In this document: piece after piece, positions 7,398 through 14,280 of the stretch
How the letters are laid out: every line of letters starts with the position of its first letter
Numbering within the stretch: position 1 is the stretch's first letter
Assembly: GCA_013816615.1 (NCBI GenBank)
Contig: JACDED010000027.1
Span: forward strand, 1 to 38,151
Source of the DNA: Bacteroidota bacterium
Lineage (GTDB): Bacteria; Bacteroidota; Bacteroidia; B-17B0; Aurantibacillaceae
DNA length: 38,151 nt
Direction of reading: 5' to 3'
Position numbers and translations under genes: made by a program
Notes under the pieces: generated by a model
The model's input: only the letters and a program-made list of their open reading frames with translations
The model's database searches: none
Told to the model about the DNA's origin: nothing

Positions 7398-8225
7398 TTA
7401 AAAACCTGTACCAAAATGTACTAAGCTTTCGCGTTTCATTGGTTGAATGGTCATTACCGGAATATTGCTAATGTCAACAATACGTTGCGCATCAGTTCCG
7501 CCAAAAAACTCACCAACATTTAAACCCGGTTTATTCATGATCATAATAAGATCGGTCTCAATTTTATTTGCGTATTCAACAACTGTTTCTGCCACATCTT
7601 TAGCAGGAATAGATTTGTTTGTGCATGAAATACCTTTGCTTTTTATGAATTGCTTCACCTGGTGCGAATAGGCTAATAATTGGTTTTCGTAAGAAGCATC
7701 ATTAGGGTCAAAAACACCTAAAATACGGATGCTGGCTCCAAAGTATTGTGCAAATTGTACAGCAGCATCCACCTTTTCGCGGGTTTCTGTAGAAAGATCT
7801 AAAGGTAAAAGTATGTTTTCGCAACCGTCACGGTGTTCCATGCCACGAATAGTGATAACAGGACAAGGTGATTTACGTATTAATTTACTGGCACTTGAAC
7901 CAACAATATTTCTGAATTTCATGTGGCTCTCAAGGCCGGCAATGATCAAAGTAGCACCAACTTCTTCTGCCACACGATCGGTTTCATCATAAATATCACC
8001 TTTAACGTTCATAAATTCGGTTGGCACGCCACTTTCCTGCTCAGTTTGCTTGGTAAGCTTGTTTAAGGCGTCATAACTCTCTTCGCCTGTCTTTTCGTAA
8101 ACATGAAGTAAAATGAGCTTAGAATGGGTATATTTAGCTAAATTGTAAGACTGTTTTACAGCTAAAAGTGATTGTTTAGTAAAATCAATTGGAATAAGTA
8201 TAATGCCTCTCTCTTTAACTTGCAT
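7398..8225 (-). CDS. Tandem-domain universal stress protein
   Basis: A 275-residue protein made of two UspA domains: residues 1 to about 128 (start GIILIPIDFTKQSLLAVKQS) and about 135 to 275 (start NILLPLDLSTETREKVDAAV). The first repeat keeps a nucleotide-binding-like loop, IVGSSASKLIRKSPCPVITI at 107-126. The second has FFGGTDAQRIVDISNIPVMTI in the same position, with a weaker Gly/Ser pattern. Cytosolic stress-response role by family only; no enzymatic activity can be assigned. Its promoter is back-to-back with that of rpsP, and it shares a terminator with phaB. Confidence 0.88.
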   Translation of the reverse strand: MQVKERGIILIPIDFTKQSLLAVKQSYNLAKYTHSKLILLHVYEKTGEESYDALNKLTKQTEQESGVPTEFMNVKGDIYDETDRVAEEVGATLIIAGLESHMKFRNIVGSSASKLIRKSPCPVITIRGMEHRDGCENILLPLDLSTETREKVDAAVQFAQYFGASIRILGVFDPNDASYENQLLAYSHQVKQFIKSKGISCTNKSIPAKDVAETVVEYANKIETDLIMIMNKPGLNVGEFFGGTDAQRIVDISNIPVMTIQPMKRESLVHFGTGF

Positions 8226-8243
8226 ATTTCGTGATATTTAAGG

Positions 8244-8274
8244 CAAAAATAGAACTTTTCTCCGTCATGGCAAG
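8244..8274 (-). promoter_or_regulatory. Promoter of the universal stress protein gene
   Basis: On the minus strand CTTG (8274-8271), 19 nt, then TATTTTTG (8251-8244), an exact match to the Bacteroidota -7 consensus TAnnTTTG at the expected spacing. The ATG at 8225 would follow a leader of roughly a dozen bases. Confidence 0.65.
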
Positions 8275-8288
8275 AATTTTATGTTTTT

Positions 8289-8319
8289 TTTGTTAAAACA
8301 GATTTTTTTACGATATTTG
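8289..8319 (+). promoter_or_regulatory. Promoter of rpsP
   Basis: TTTG at 8289-8292, 19 nt, then GATATTTG at 8312-8319, one base off the Bacteroidota -7 consensus. The leader to the ATG at 8345 is about 20 nt, A-rich, and has no Shine-Dalgarno sequence, as is usual for the phylum. Confidence 0.65.
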
Positions 8320-8344
8320 CACCCTTAATTTAAAAAAAAATAAA

Positions 8345-8887
8345 ATGGCAGTAAAGATTAGACTACAAAGACATGGTAAGAAAGATCAAGCTTTCTTTCA
8401 TTTAGTAGTTGCGGATGGTCGTGCACCACGTGATGGAAAATTCATTGAAAAATTAGGAACTTATAATCCTAATTCAAACCCTGCAACTATTGACATTAAC
8501 TTCGACTCAACTTTGAGCTGGTTAATGAAAGGCGCTCAACCAACAGACACTTGTCGTGCGATATTATCGTACAAAGGTGTTATGATGAAAAAACACTTAT
8601 TAGAAGGTGTTAAAAAAGGTGCTTTAACTGAAGCTCAGGTTGAAGAAAAATTCAACAAATGGGTAGGTGAAAAAGAAGGTAAAATTGTTGGTAAAAAAGA
8701 CAATTTAAAATCGGCAGATTCTAAAAAAGCAGCTGATAAAGCGAAAGCAGAAACAGTAGCTAAAGAAGCAAAAGCAGCAAAAATTGCAGCTAAAAACGCA
8801 GCAGTTACAGAAACTCCAGTTACTGACGCTCCTGAAACGGATGCTCCTGTAACGGATGCTCCATCAACTGACGAACCAACAGCATAA
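8345..8887 (+). CDS. rpsP: 30S ribosomal protein S16 with long C-terminal extension
   Basis: Residues 1 to about 85 are a standard S16 domain: [26 protein letters not shown]..., then [11 protein letters not shown] and [22 protein letters not shown]. The protein continues to 180 residues, about twice the usual length. The extension is first Lys/Ala-rich and helical ([22 protein letters not shown]), then an acidic low-complexity tail with TDAP repeats ([14 protein letters not shown]). Extended S16 proteins are common in Bacteroidota, as I recall, but the TDAP tail is unusual-looking. The gene has its own promoter and terminator, and no rimM or trmD follows, unlike the classical rpsP-rimM-trmD-rplS order. 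Confidence 0.95.
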   Translation: MAVKIRLQRHGKKDQAFFHLVVADGRAPRDGKFIEKLGTYNPNSNPATIDINFDSTLSWLMKGAQPTDTCRAILSYKGVMMKKHLLEGVKKGALTEAQVEEKFNKWVGEKEGKIVGKKDNLKSADSKKAADKAKAETVAKEAKAAKIAAKNAAVTETPVTDAPETDAPVTDAPSTDEPTA

Positions 8888-8910
8888 CATTTTTCTCTCT
8901 AAAATAATTA

Positions 8911-8932
8911 AAAACCGCTTTTAGGCGGTTTT
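8911..8932 (+). terminator. Rho-independent terminator of rpsP
   Basis: AAAACCGC (8911-8918) pairs with GCGGTTTT (8925-8932) around a TTTTAG loop and runs into a T-tract of about nine bases. It lies 24 bp after the rpsP stop codon. Confidence 0.85.
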
Positions 8933-8951
8933 TTTTTGCTATTTTGCGAGC

Positions 8952-9803
8952 ATGTATGTTCTAATTGCAGATAGCGGTTCTACTAAAACCGATTGGGTTT
9001 TATTAAGAGGCACACAGATCGTTAAGCGCGTAAAAACCATTGGTTTTAATCCCTATTTTCAATCTATTGATCAAATAAGTCTTGAGATCTTAAATAATTT
9101 AAGACCACATTTAATTGAAGATCTTAATAAAATAAAAGTTATTCATTACTATGGCGCAGGCTGTTCTACTTTTGAGAATTGCAAGCTCATAGAAGATTGT
9201 TTAACCATTACATTAGGCGTTCCAAAAATAAATGTATCACACGATCTTTTGGCTGCTGCAAGGGCATTATGTAAAAAAGACTTTGGTATAGCCTGCATAC
9301 TTGGTACAGGTAGTAACAGCTGTTTATATAACGGTAAATTTATTTTAGAGAACATTCCATCTGTTGGTTATTTGTGGGGTGATTATGGCAGTGGTGCTCA
9401 AATAGGCAAAAATTTTATTAAAGAGTATTTTGAAGATAATCTTCCTTCAGATCTGAAAAAGAAATTTGAAAAAGAAGGATATAATCGTGAAGAGATCCTT
9501 ACCAATGTTTACAAAAAAAATATGCCAAGCCGTTATCTTGCTTCGGTAGCAATGTTTGTAGGCAAGAACAAAGAGCACGAATTTGTAGAAAAAGTTTTAT
9601 TGGATTGTTTTGATTCTTTTTTTGTGCAGCTTGTAAATAAATACACCGATTCCAAATCATACAAGGTGCATACCGTTGGCTCTATTGGATTTTATTATAA
9701 AGACCTTTTTGAAAAAATAGCTACTAAACACGGTTATAAAATTGGCAATGTTATTCAGTCGCCTATAGATGGCCTGATAGATTATCATTCACAAGTTAAA
9801 TGA
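8952..9803 (+). CDS. BadF/BadG-type ATPase, probable N-acetylglucosamine kinase-like sugar kinase
   Basis: A 283-residue protein of the ASKHA fold. The phosphate-1 loop ADSGSTKTDW is at 6-15, an acidic catalytic-position Asp98 lies in SHDLLAAARAL, phosphate-2 ILGTGSNS is at 116-123, and LWGDYGSGAQIGK (141-153) is typical of N-acetylglucosamine kinase-like proteins. A late VGSIGFYY fits the adenosine loop. The likely reaction is ATP-dependent phosphorylation of an amino sugar, perhaps in cell-wall recycling; the substrate is inference. The next gene starts 12 bp downstream, so the pair is probably an operon. TATTTTG just before the ATG resembles a -7 box but is too close to be convincing. Confidence 0.8.
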   Translation: MYVLIADSGSTKTDWVLLRGTQIVKRVKTIGFNPYFQSIDQISLEILNNLRPHLIEDLNKIKVIHYYGAGCSTFENCKLIEDCLTITLGVPKINVSHDLLAAARALCKKDFGIACILGTGSNSCLYNGKFILENIPSVGYLWGDYGSGAQIGKNFIKEYFEDNLPSDLKKKFEKEGYNREEILTNVYKKNMPSRYLASVAMFVGKNKEHEFVEKVLLDCFDSFFVQLVNKYTDSKSYKVHTVGSIGFYYKDLFEKIATKHGYKIGNVIQSPIDGLIDYHSQVK

Positions 9804-9815
9804 TCTGTATAACAG

Positions 9816-11267
9816 ATGATCAAAAAATTAATTTTATTAAGCTTCATTGAAGGCGCTGTAGTAATGGCTGCCGAATTGTGTGGCGCTAAATTATTAGCAC
9901 CCATATTTGGCAGCAGCTTATACGTATGGGCATCGGTAATGGGTATTACATTGGCAGCACTGGCCTTTGGTTATTTTTTTGGTGGTGTAATAAGCGAAAG
10001 AAGCAAACAACATTCAAAAAGGTTATTTCATGTATTGGTTTTTGCGGCCCTATTTGTAATGTTAATGCCGGTTATTAGCCGTTATGTTATTCCGTGGATC
10101 TCTTACCTGCCATTTTTATTTGCAGTAGTATTAAGCACTTTTATTTTATTGTTTGCGCCTGTATTTTTTTTAGGAGCAACATCACCTTTATTTATTTACA
10201 TTCAAACAAAAGAGAGTAGTGCTGCCGGACGTGTAAGTGGTACGGTGTATGCCGTATCAACACTTGGTGGTATCATTGCTACTTTTTTATGCGGTTTTTA
10301 TTTGATCCCTGCATTAGGCTTAACCTGGTGTTTACTGGGTTTTGGTGCGCTTTTATTTATTGCAAACTGCATTATTTTCAGATCATATAAGGCTATGCAT
10401 TTAATTTTATTTGCTGCCTTTGTTTATTTAAATCTGCAATTCAGTTTCATTAAAAGCCAACATTTATTTTATGGTAATAGTATTCTTGGTCAGTTAGAAG
10501 TGAAGGACCTTCTAAATGATAAAAAAGAAACCATAAGGATCTTAAAGATCAATAACATCATTCAAACAGAAATGAACCTAAAAACAAAACGTTCGGTTTC
10601 TGAATATGTAAATTTGCTTGACACTTTGGTTCCTTATTCAAATAAGCTAAAGAATGCATTGGTTCTTGGCCTTGGCGGAGGATTAACAGCTAATTTATTT
10701 GTAGATAAAAATTATGTAACAGATGGTGTTGAGTTTGATAAAGGAATAATTGATGCGGCGCAAAACTTTTTTGAATTGAATAAAAGTGTAAAACCAATTT
10801 GCGATGATGCACGTTATTATTTAAATCATTGTGCTAAGAAATACGATCTTGTTTTGGTAGATATTTTTAAAGCAGAAGAGCAGCCCTCGCATGTATTAAC
10901 AACCGAAAGTCTTGAAAAATTAAAACAGAACCTTAACGATTCGGCAGTGCTCATAATTAACTGGCACGGTTATATGAAAGGCCTTAATGGAATGGGGAGC
11001 AGTATTCTATTCAACACTTTAAAACGCTCAGGTTACAATATAAAGATCTGTACATCATCTGATGATGAAAATTACAGGAACCTGTTATTTATCTGTTCAC
11101 TTAAACAATTAAATCATCTTCCTTTTGAGATCGTTCCTGAACTTGAAAAAACCGAACTGGTTAACACCGATGATAAACCTTTGTTTGAAAAGTACAATGC
11201 CTTTGCTAATAAGACATGGCGGAGTAATTACCTGCATTATTACCAAAATGCGGCATCAATAAAATAA
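9816..11267 (+). CDS. Membrane-fused spermidine-synthase-like methyltransferase-fold protein
   Basis: A 483-residue protein with two parts. Residues 1 to about 210 hold six or seven hydrophobic segments, opening with an EGAVVMAAELCGAKLLAPIFGSS-type motif typical of the MFS-like half of fused spermidine synthases. Residues about 215-483 form a soluble Rossmann domain: SAM/dcSAM-type loop LVLGLGGGLT at 282-291, acidic GVEFDKGIIDAA, CDDARYYL at 329-336 and VLVDIFKAEEQPSHVLT at 346-362. It is probably an inner-membrane aminopropyltransferase-like protein. Whether it makes spermidine or acts on another acceptor cannot be told. Confidence 0.78.
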   Translation: MIKKLILLSFIEGAVVMAAELCGAKLLAPIFGSSLYVWASVMGITLAALAFGYFFGGVISERSKQHSKRLFHVLVFAALFVMLMPVISRYVIPWISYLPFLFAVVLSTFILLFAPVFFLGATSPLFIYIQTKESSAAGRVSGTVYAVSTLGGIIATFLCGFYLIPALGLTWCLLGFGALLFIANCIIFRSYKAMHLILFAAFVYLNLQFSFIKSQHLFYGNSILGQLEVKDLLNDKKETIRILKINNIIQTEMNLKTKRSVSEYVNLLDTLVPYSNKLKNALVLGLGGGLTANLFVDKNYVTDGVEFDKGIIDAAQNFFELNKSVKPICDDARYYLNHCAKKYDLVLVDIFKAEEQPSHVLTTESLEKLKQNLNDSAVLIINWHGYMKGLNGMGSSILFNTLKRSGYNIKICTSSDDENYRNLLFICSLKQLNHLPFEIVPELEKTELVNTDDKPLFEKYNAFANKTWRSNYLHYYQNAASIK

Positions 11268-11285
11268 TAAAAATATTTTATTTTC

Positions 11286-11520
11286 TTGGGCGTTGCCTCC
11301 GGCCCGGGCTTTCACTTCAAGTCCTCATTCCGCTTCACTGCATTCCGGGCTTTCCGTTCTATCCCTAACGCTCACGTACAATACCCGCGTGAGGGATATG
11401 AAGGGTTTAGCTCTTTTGCCTGTTTAGGCAAAAAGCCGGAGCGAAGCACGGCAAATATCCAGTGGATATTTGAGCGAGATGGTGCGAAGGCAATAGCCCG
11501 ACCCGTAGGGGCACACCCAA
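11286..11520. repeat. GC-rich, multiply palindromic intergenic element
   Basis: This 235-bp block is clearly richer in G+C than its surroundings. Its ends are inverted and imperfect: TTGGGCGTTGCCTCCGG...CGGGCTT at the left, and AAGGCAATAGCCCGACCCG then GGGGCACACCCAA at the right. Internal hairpins are TTTTGCCT/AGGCAAAA (11414-11421 with 11426-11433), CAAATATCC/GGATATTTG (11452-11460 with 11464-11472) and TATCCC...CTCACG with CGTGAG-GGATA near 11370-11399. An 81-codon open frame crosses it by chance. It looks like a dispersed Bacteroidota repeat or a structured RNA element. Confidence 0.6.
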
Positions 11521-11605
11521 ATAAGGTATAAAAGGCATAGTATTAAGAAAACAGTTTATTATGAACCGTTTTAATAAATTTTCTTTAAAAAATAAAAAAA
11601 GAGTA

Positions 11606-11613
11606 TATATTTG
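11606..11613 (+). promoter_or_regulatory. -7 element for the lipoprotein gene
   Basis: TATATTTG exactly matches TAnnTTTG and ends 18 bp before the ATG at 11632. The -33 region around 11581-11587 (TTCTTTA) is only a weak match to TTTG. Confidence 0.5.
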
Positions 11614-11631
11614 CTATCAAAATTTTAAAAA

Positions 11632-12492
11632 ATGAATAAAATACTTTACGTAGCAGGTTTTTCATTATTAGTGGCTTTATCATCTTGTGGCGATAAACAA
11701 TCTGACGAATTAAAAGAAACAGTTGATTCTTTGGCTGTTGATAATACACCAAAGGATACAACTCCTATAACTGTAAATGAAGACACTAAATTTAAATTTG
11801 ATTTTGCAATTGCAAATATTCCTTCACCGGTAGCAAGTGTTAATGAATTATCAAGCTGGGGTGTACCTTACAACAGCAGCTTTTTAATTGATACTAAAAA
11901 ACAATTAACCGGAGATGAATTTAATAAAGCTTTACAATTAGGCGCATTTAATATTGATATGTCTTACGCAATGGTTAACAATGTTGGCGAGGATGTTTTA
12001 AAATATATGAAAGCTGTTTTGGTAAAATCGGATGCTTTGGGTTTAAAAAGCGCAGTTGATCAAATGGTTGGCAAACGTGCCGAACAAAACATTGCAAATA
12101 AAGATTCATTATTAAGAATTTTAGATGAGATCTTTATTAAAAGTGATTCTTATTTAAGAACAAATGAGCGTGTTTATACTGCTGCTGCTGTTTTTGCAGG
12201 TTCATGGATAGAAGCTTTATATTTAACCTGTAAAATTACTGAAGCGGCAACTGAGCCGGCTGTAAAAGAAAAAGGGTATAAAGAATTATGGGACCAACGT
12301 TTTTATTTAAAGAACTTATCTGAATTATTAGATGAGTATAAAGACAAAAAAGAATGCGCTGCTTTAAATGCGCAATTTAAAGTTGTGTTAAATGAAATTA
12401 CAGTTATTAAAGACCCTAAAGATTTTAAAGAAGCAAACTTTAAATCTATCTCTGAAAAGATATATGCCTTAAGAGCCGCAATTCTTAAATAA
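11632..12492 (+). CDS. Exported lipoprotein of unknown function
   Basis: A 286-residue protein with a lipoprotein signal peptide: hydrophobic residues 4-16, then LSSC with the lipidated Cys19, followed by Gly-Asp, which would fit periplasmic/inner-leaflet or default sorting. A Thr/Asp/Pro-rich linker (about 30-50) precedes a mostly helical domain without recognisable catalytic motif. It may be one of the helical Bacteroidota lipoproteins of unknown role. Single gene: its own promoter upstream and a strong terminator 19 bp downstream. I do not recognise the family. Confidence 0.75.
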   Translation: MNKILYVAGFSLLVALSSCGDKQSDELKETVDSLAVDNTPKDTTPITVNEDTKFKFDFAIANIPSPVASVNELSSWGVPYNSSFLIDTKKQLTGDEFNKALQLGAFNIDMSYAMVNNVGEDVLKYMKAVLVKSDALGLKSAVDQMVGKRAEQNIANKDSLLRILDEIFIKSDSYLRTNERVYTAAAVFAGSWIEALYLTCKITEAATEPAVKEKGYKELWDQRFYLKNLSELLDEYKDKKECAALNAQFKVVLNEITVIKDPKDFKEANFKSISEKIYALRAAILK

Positions 12493-12511
12493 TAAATAAC
12501 ATTTAATTTAC

Positions 12512-12538
12512 AAAAAGCCTCCAATTCGGGGGCTTTTT
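12512..12538 (+). terminator. Rho-independent terminator after the lipoprotein gene
   Basis: AAAAAGCCTCC (12512-12522) pairs with GGGGGCTTTTT (12528-12538) around the loop AATTC, continuing into a T-run. The one non-Watson-Crick pair is a U-G wobble in plus-strand RNA, consistent with it serving the plus strand. Confidence 0.85.
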
Positions 12539-12586
12539 TTTTAGACTCATTTTTATTTTTTGTACATTTAATTAAAATATACATCC

Positions 12587-14152
12587 ATGAAAAAACTCAT
12601 ACTTATTTCGTTTATGCTGTTCACAGTTTTTGCACATGCACAATCTAACTATCAGCGCAAATTATTTCATACCACTTCCGGGGTTACCAGTGCTTCTGTA
12701 ATATACTCAAATGAATATAACACCAGTACTTTTGTTGTTAGGGTTATTTACCCGGGAACACCTTTTGCTGCATATTCTGATGTAACAAAATTTACTACTA
12801 CTACCGGCAATGTTACAAGCAGTAAAACGTTTTCTGTAGCGGGTTACGACCTGAAGGTGCTTGATGTTGTAAAGAACAATCAAATGTTATATATGACAGC
12901 TTCACTTACCAATTCAACAGGTACACAGCCTTGCATTATAAAATATAACTTAAGCACTAATGTCACTGTATGGCGCAAAACTTTATCGATCAATAACGAG
13001 GTGTTAAGATCTATTGCTTATGATAATGCAAAAAACATTTTCTTGTTGGGTAATCGGTTCAATGCTTCACAGAGTAAAACAGATCTCATGGTAGCAAAAC
13101 TGGATACGAATGGAGTTTTGTTTTGGGTTAAAGGTATAGGTGAAAATACTTTAAACCAGAATCAAAATGCAGGGGCGATCGTTTTTAATGGAAACAGGGA
13201 ATTGTATGTTACCTGCGCCGAGCCTAATAACGTTACGCAATCTTCAGTTTTAAGATTAGATTCCGCAGGAACTATTTTAACATCAAAAACAATCACCGGT
13301 TCTACCAATAAATTTTTCCAAAGTTTTGCTACTATTTTAAAAGGAAAACTTGTAACGGTCGATAGAAGTATCACTTCATCTCCGTCTCCGGCAGAGGGGC
13401 CGATCTTAATGCGTATGCTTGATACTAACTTAACAACCATTACTTCCAAAACACTGGCTGCAGGAATTATTATACAGGATATTTATTCAAACAATACTGA
13501 TTTGCTTGTAAGCGGTGTGCCGGCACCAACTGGTTATGGTTTTAAGGTCATTCGTTTTGATACGACCTTTGTTATAAAAGGTTCGAGGCATTTTAGTAAG
13601 ATACAGGCTCCAACATCCTCATTCTCTAATCTAACAAGTAGTTTCATCCATTCTTCCAACTCGTCATTTCATTTTTTCAATCCTTATATGTCAGATACCG
13701 TTTACCTTGCCAGAACAGATATATTTGAGGGCGTTGGGTGTAAGGACTCTGTTTACAATGTAAGCAATGCAGTGATCAATTATACTGCTACGCCTTTTAG
13801 TTATACTACCAGTGTAATAACTGTTACCGCAACAACTGTTACTATACCTGTTGCCAGTGCAACATATACGTCCTCATCAAACTGTACCGCTTTAACAACC
13901 GGTATTATTTCTGCATCAAACAATGCATTCATTTCTTTATATCCAAATCCAACTAATTCTGTTTTAAATATTAATTCAGACGCTGAGCTTATTTCAGGTA
14001 TGATAATACGCGATGTTACAGGAAAAGAAATTCTATCAGGCAAAACAAACACACAGATAAATGTTTCTTCGCTGGAAGCGGGAGTTTATTTTATTTCGCT
14101 GTTTGATGAGAACGAAAAGCTGGTTTGTATTAAGAAATTTATAAAACAATAA
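12587..14152 (+). CDS. T9SS-exported beta-propeller-like protein with type A sorting domain
   Basis: A 521-residue protein. Residues 1-19 are a Sec signal peptide (MKKLILISFMLFTVFAHA-Q). The middle consists of repeated strand-rich segments of the kind YDNAKNIFLLGNRF, LDTNGVLFWVKGIG and LRLDSAGTILTSKTI, suggesting a secreted propeller. The final 74 residues (from 448) form a type A sorting domain: YPNPTNSVLNI, IIRDVTGKEIL, INVSSLEAGVYFISL and the basic ending KKFIKQ. It is carried by the type IX system to the cell surface or medium. No enzyme motif seen; surface recognition or adhesion is only a guess. Confidence 0.85.
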   Translation: MKKLILISFMLFTVFAHAQSNYQRKLFHTTSGVTSASVIYSNEYNTSTFVVRVIYPGTPFAAYSDVTKFTTTTGNVTSSKTFSVAGYDLKVLDVVKNNQMLYMTASLTNSTGTQPCIIKYNLSTNVTVWRKTLSINNEVLRSIAYDNAKNIFLLGNRFNASQSKTDLMVAKLDTNGVLFWVKGIGENTLNQNQNAGAIVFNGNRELYVTCAEPNNVTQSSVLRLDSAGTILTSKTITGSTNKFFQSFATILKGKLVTVDRSITSSPSPAEGPILMRMLDTNLTTITSKTLAAGIIIQDIYSNNTDLLVSGVPAPTGYGFKVIRFDTTFVIKGSRHFSKIQAPTSSFSNLTSSFIHSSNSSFHFFNPYMSDTVYLARTDIFEGVGCKDSVYNVSNAVINYTATPFSYTTSVITVTATTVTIPVASATYTSSSNCTALTTGIISASNNAFISLYPNPTNSVLNINSDAELISGMIIRDVTGKEILSGKTNTQINVSSLEAGVYFISLFDENEKLVCIKKFIKQ

Positions 14153-14158
14153 ATAAAG

Positions 14159-14269
14159 ATGCTTTGGCTATGTTTATTTATTTGTGTTCTTGGTTTGTTT
14201 ATAGCTGTAAGATTTACAGTAAAAAGTTATAAGAAACAAAAGGAGAGAGATAACAGGTTTAAAAAGTAA
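14159..14269 (+). CDS. Possible 36-residue single-pass membrane peptide
   Basis: An ATG six bases after the T9SS gene's stop codon opens a 36-codon frame. It starts MLWLCLFICVLGLFIAVRF (one membrane helix) and ends in a strongly basic, charged tail (KSYKKQKERDNRFKK). The frame ends 11 bp before the stop codon of the convergent kinase gene. Helix-plus-basic-tail organisation supports a real small protein, but there is no known family or ribosome-binding evidence and chance remains possible. Confidence 0.4.
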   Translation: MLWLCLFICVLGLFIAVRFTVKSYKKQKERDNRFKK

Positions 14270-14280
14270 ATACGCGTTGA

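Noticed and set aside
11286-11531. 81-codon open frame on the plus strand
   Set aside because: It lies wholly in the GC-rich palindromic element; the residues (MGVASGPGFHFKSSFRF...) follow the repeat and show no domain, so it is a chance frame.
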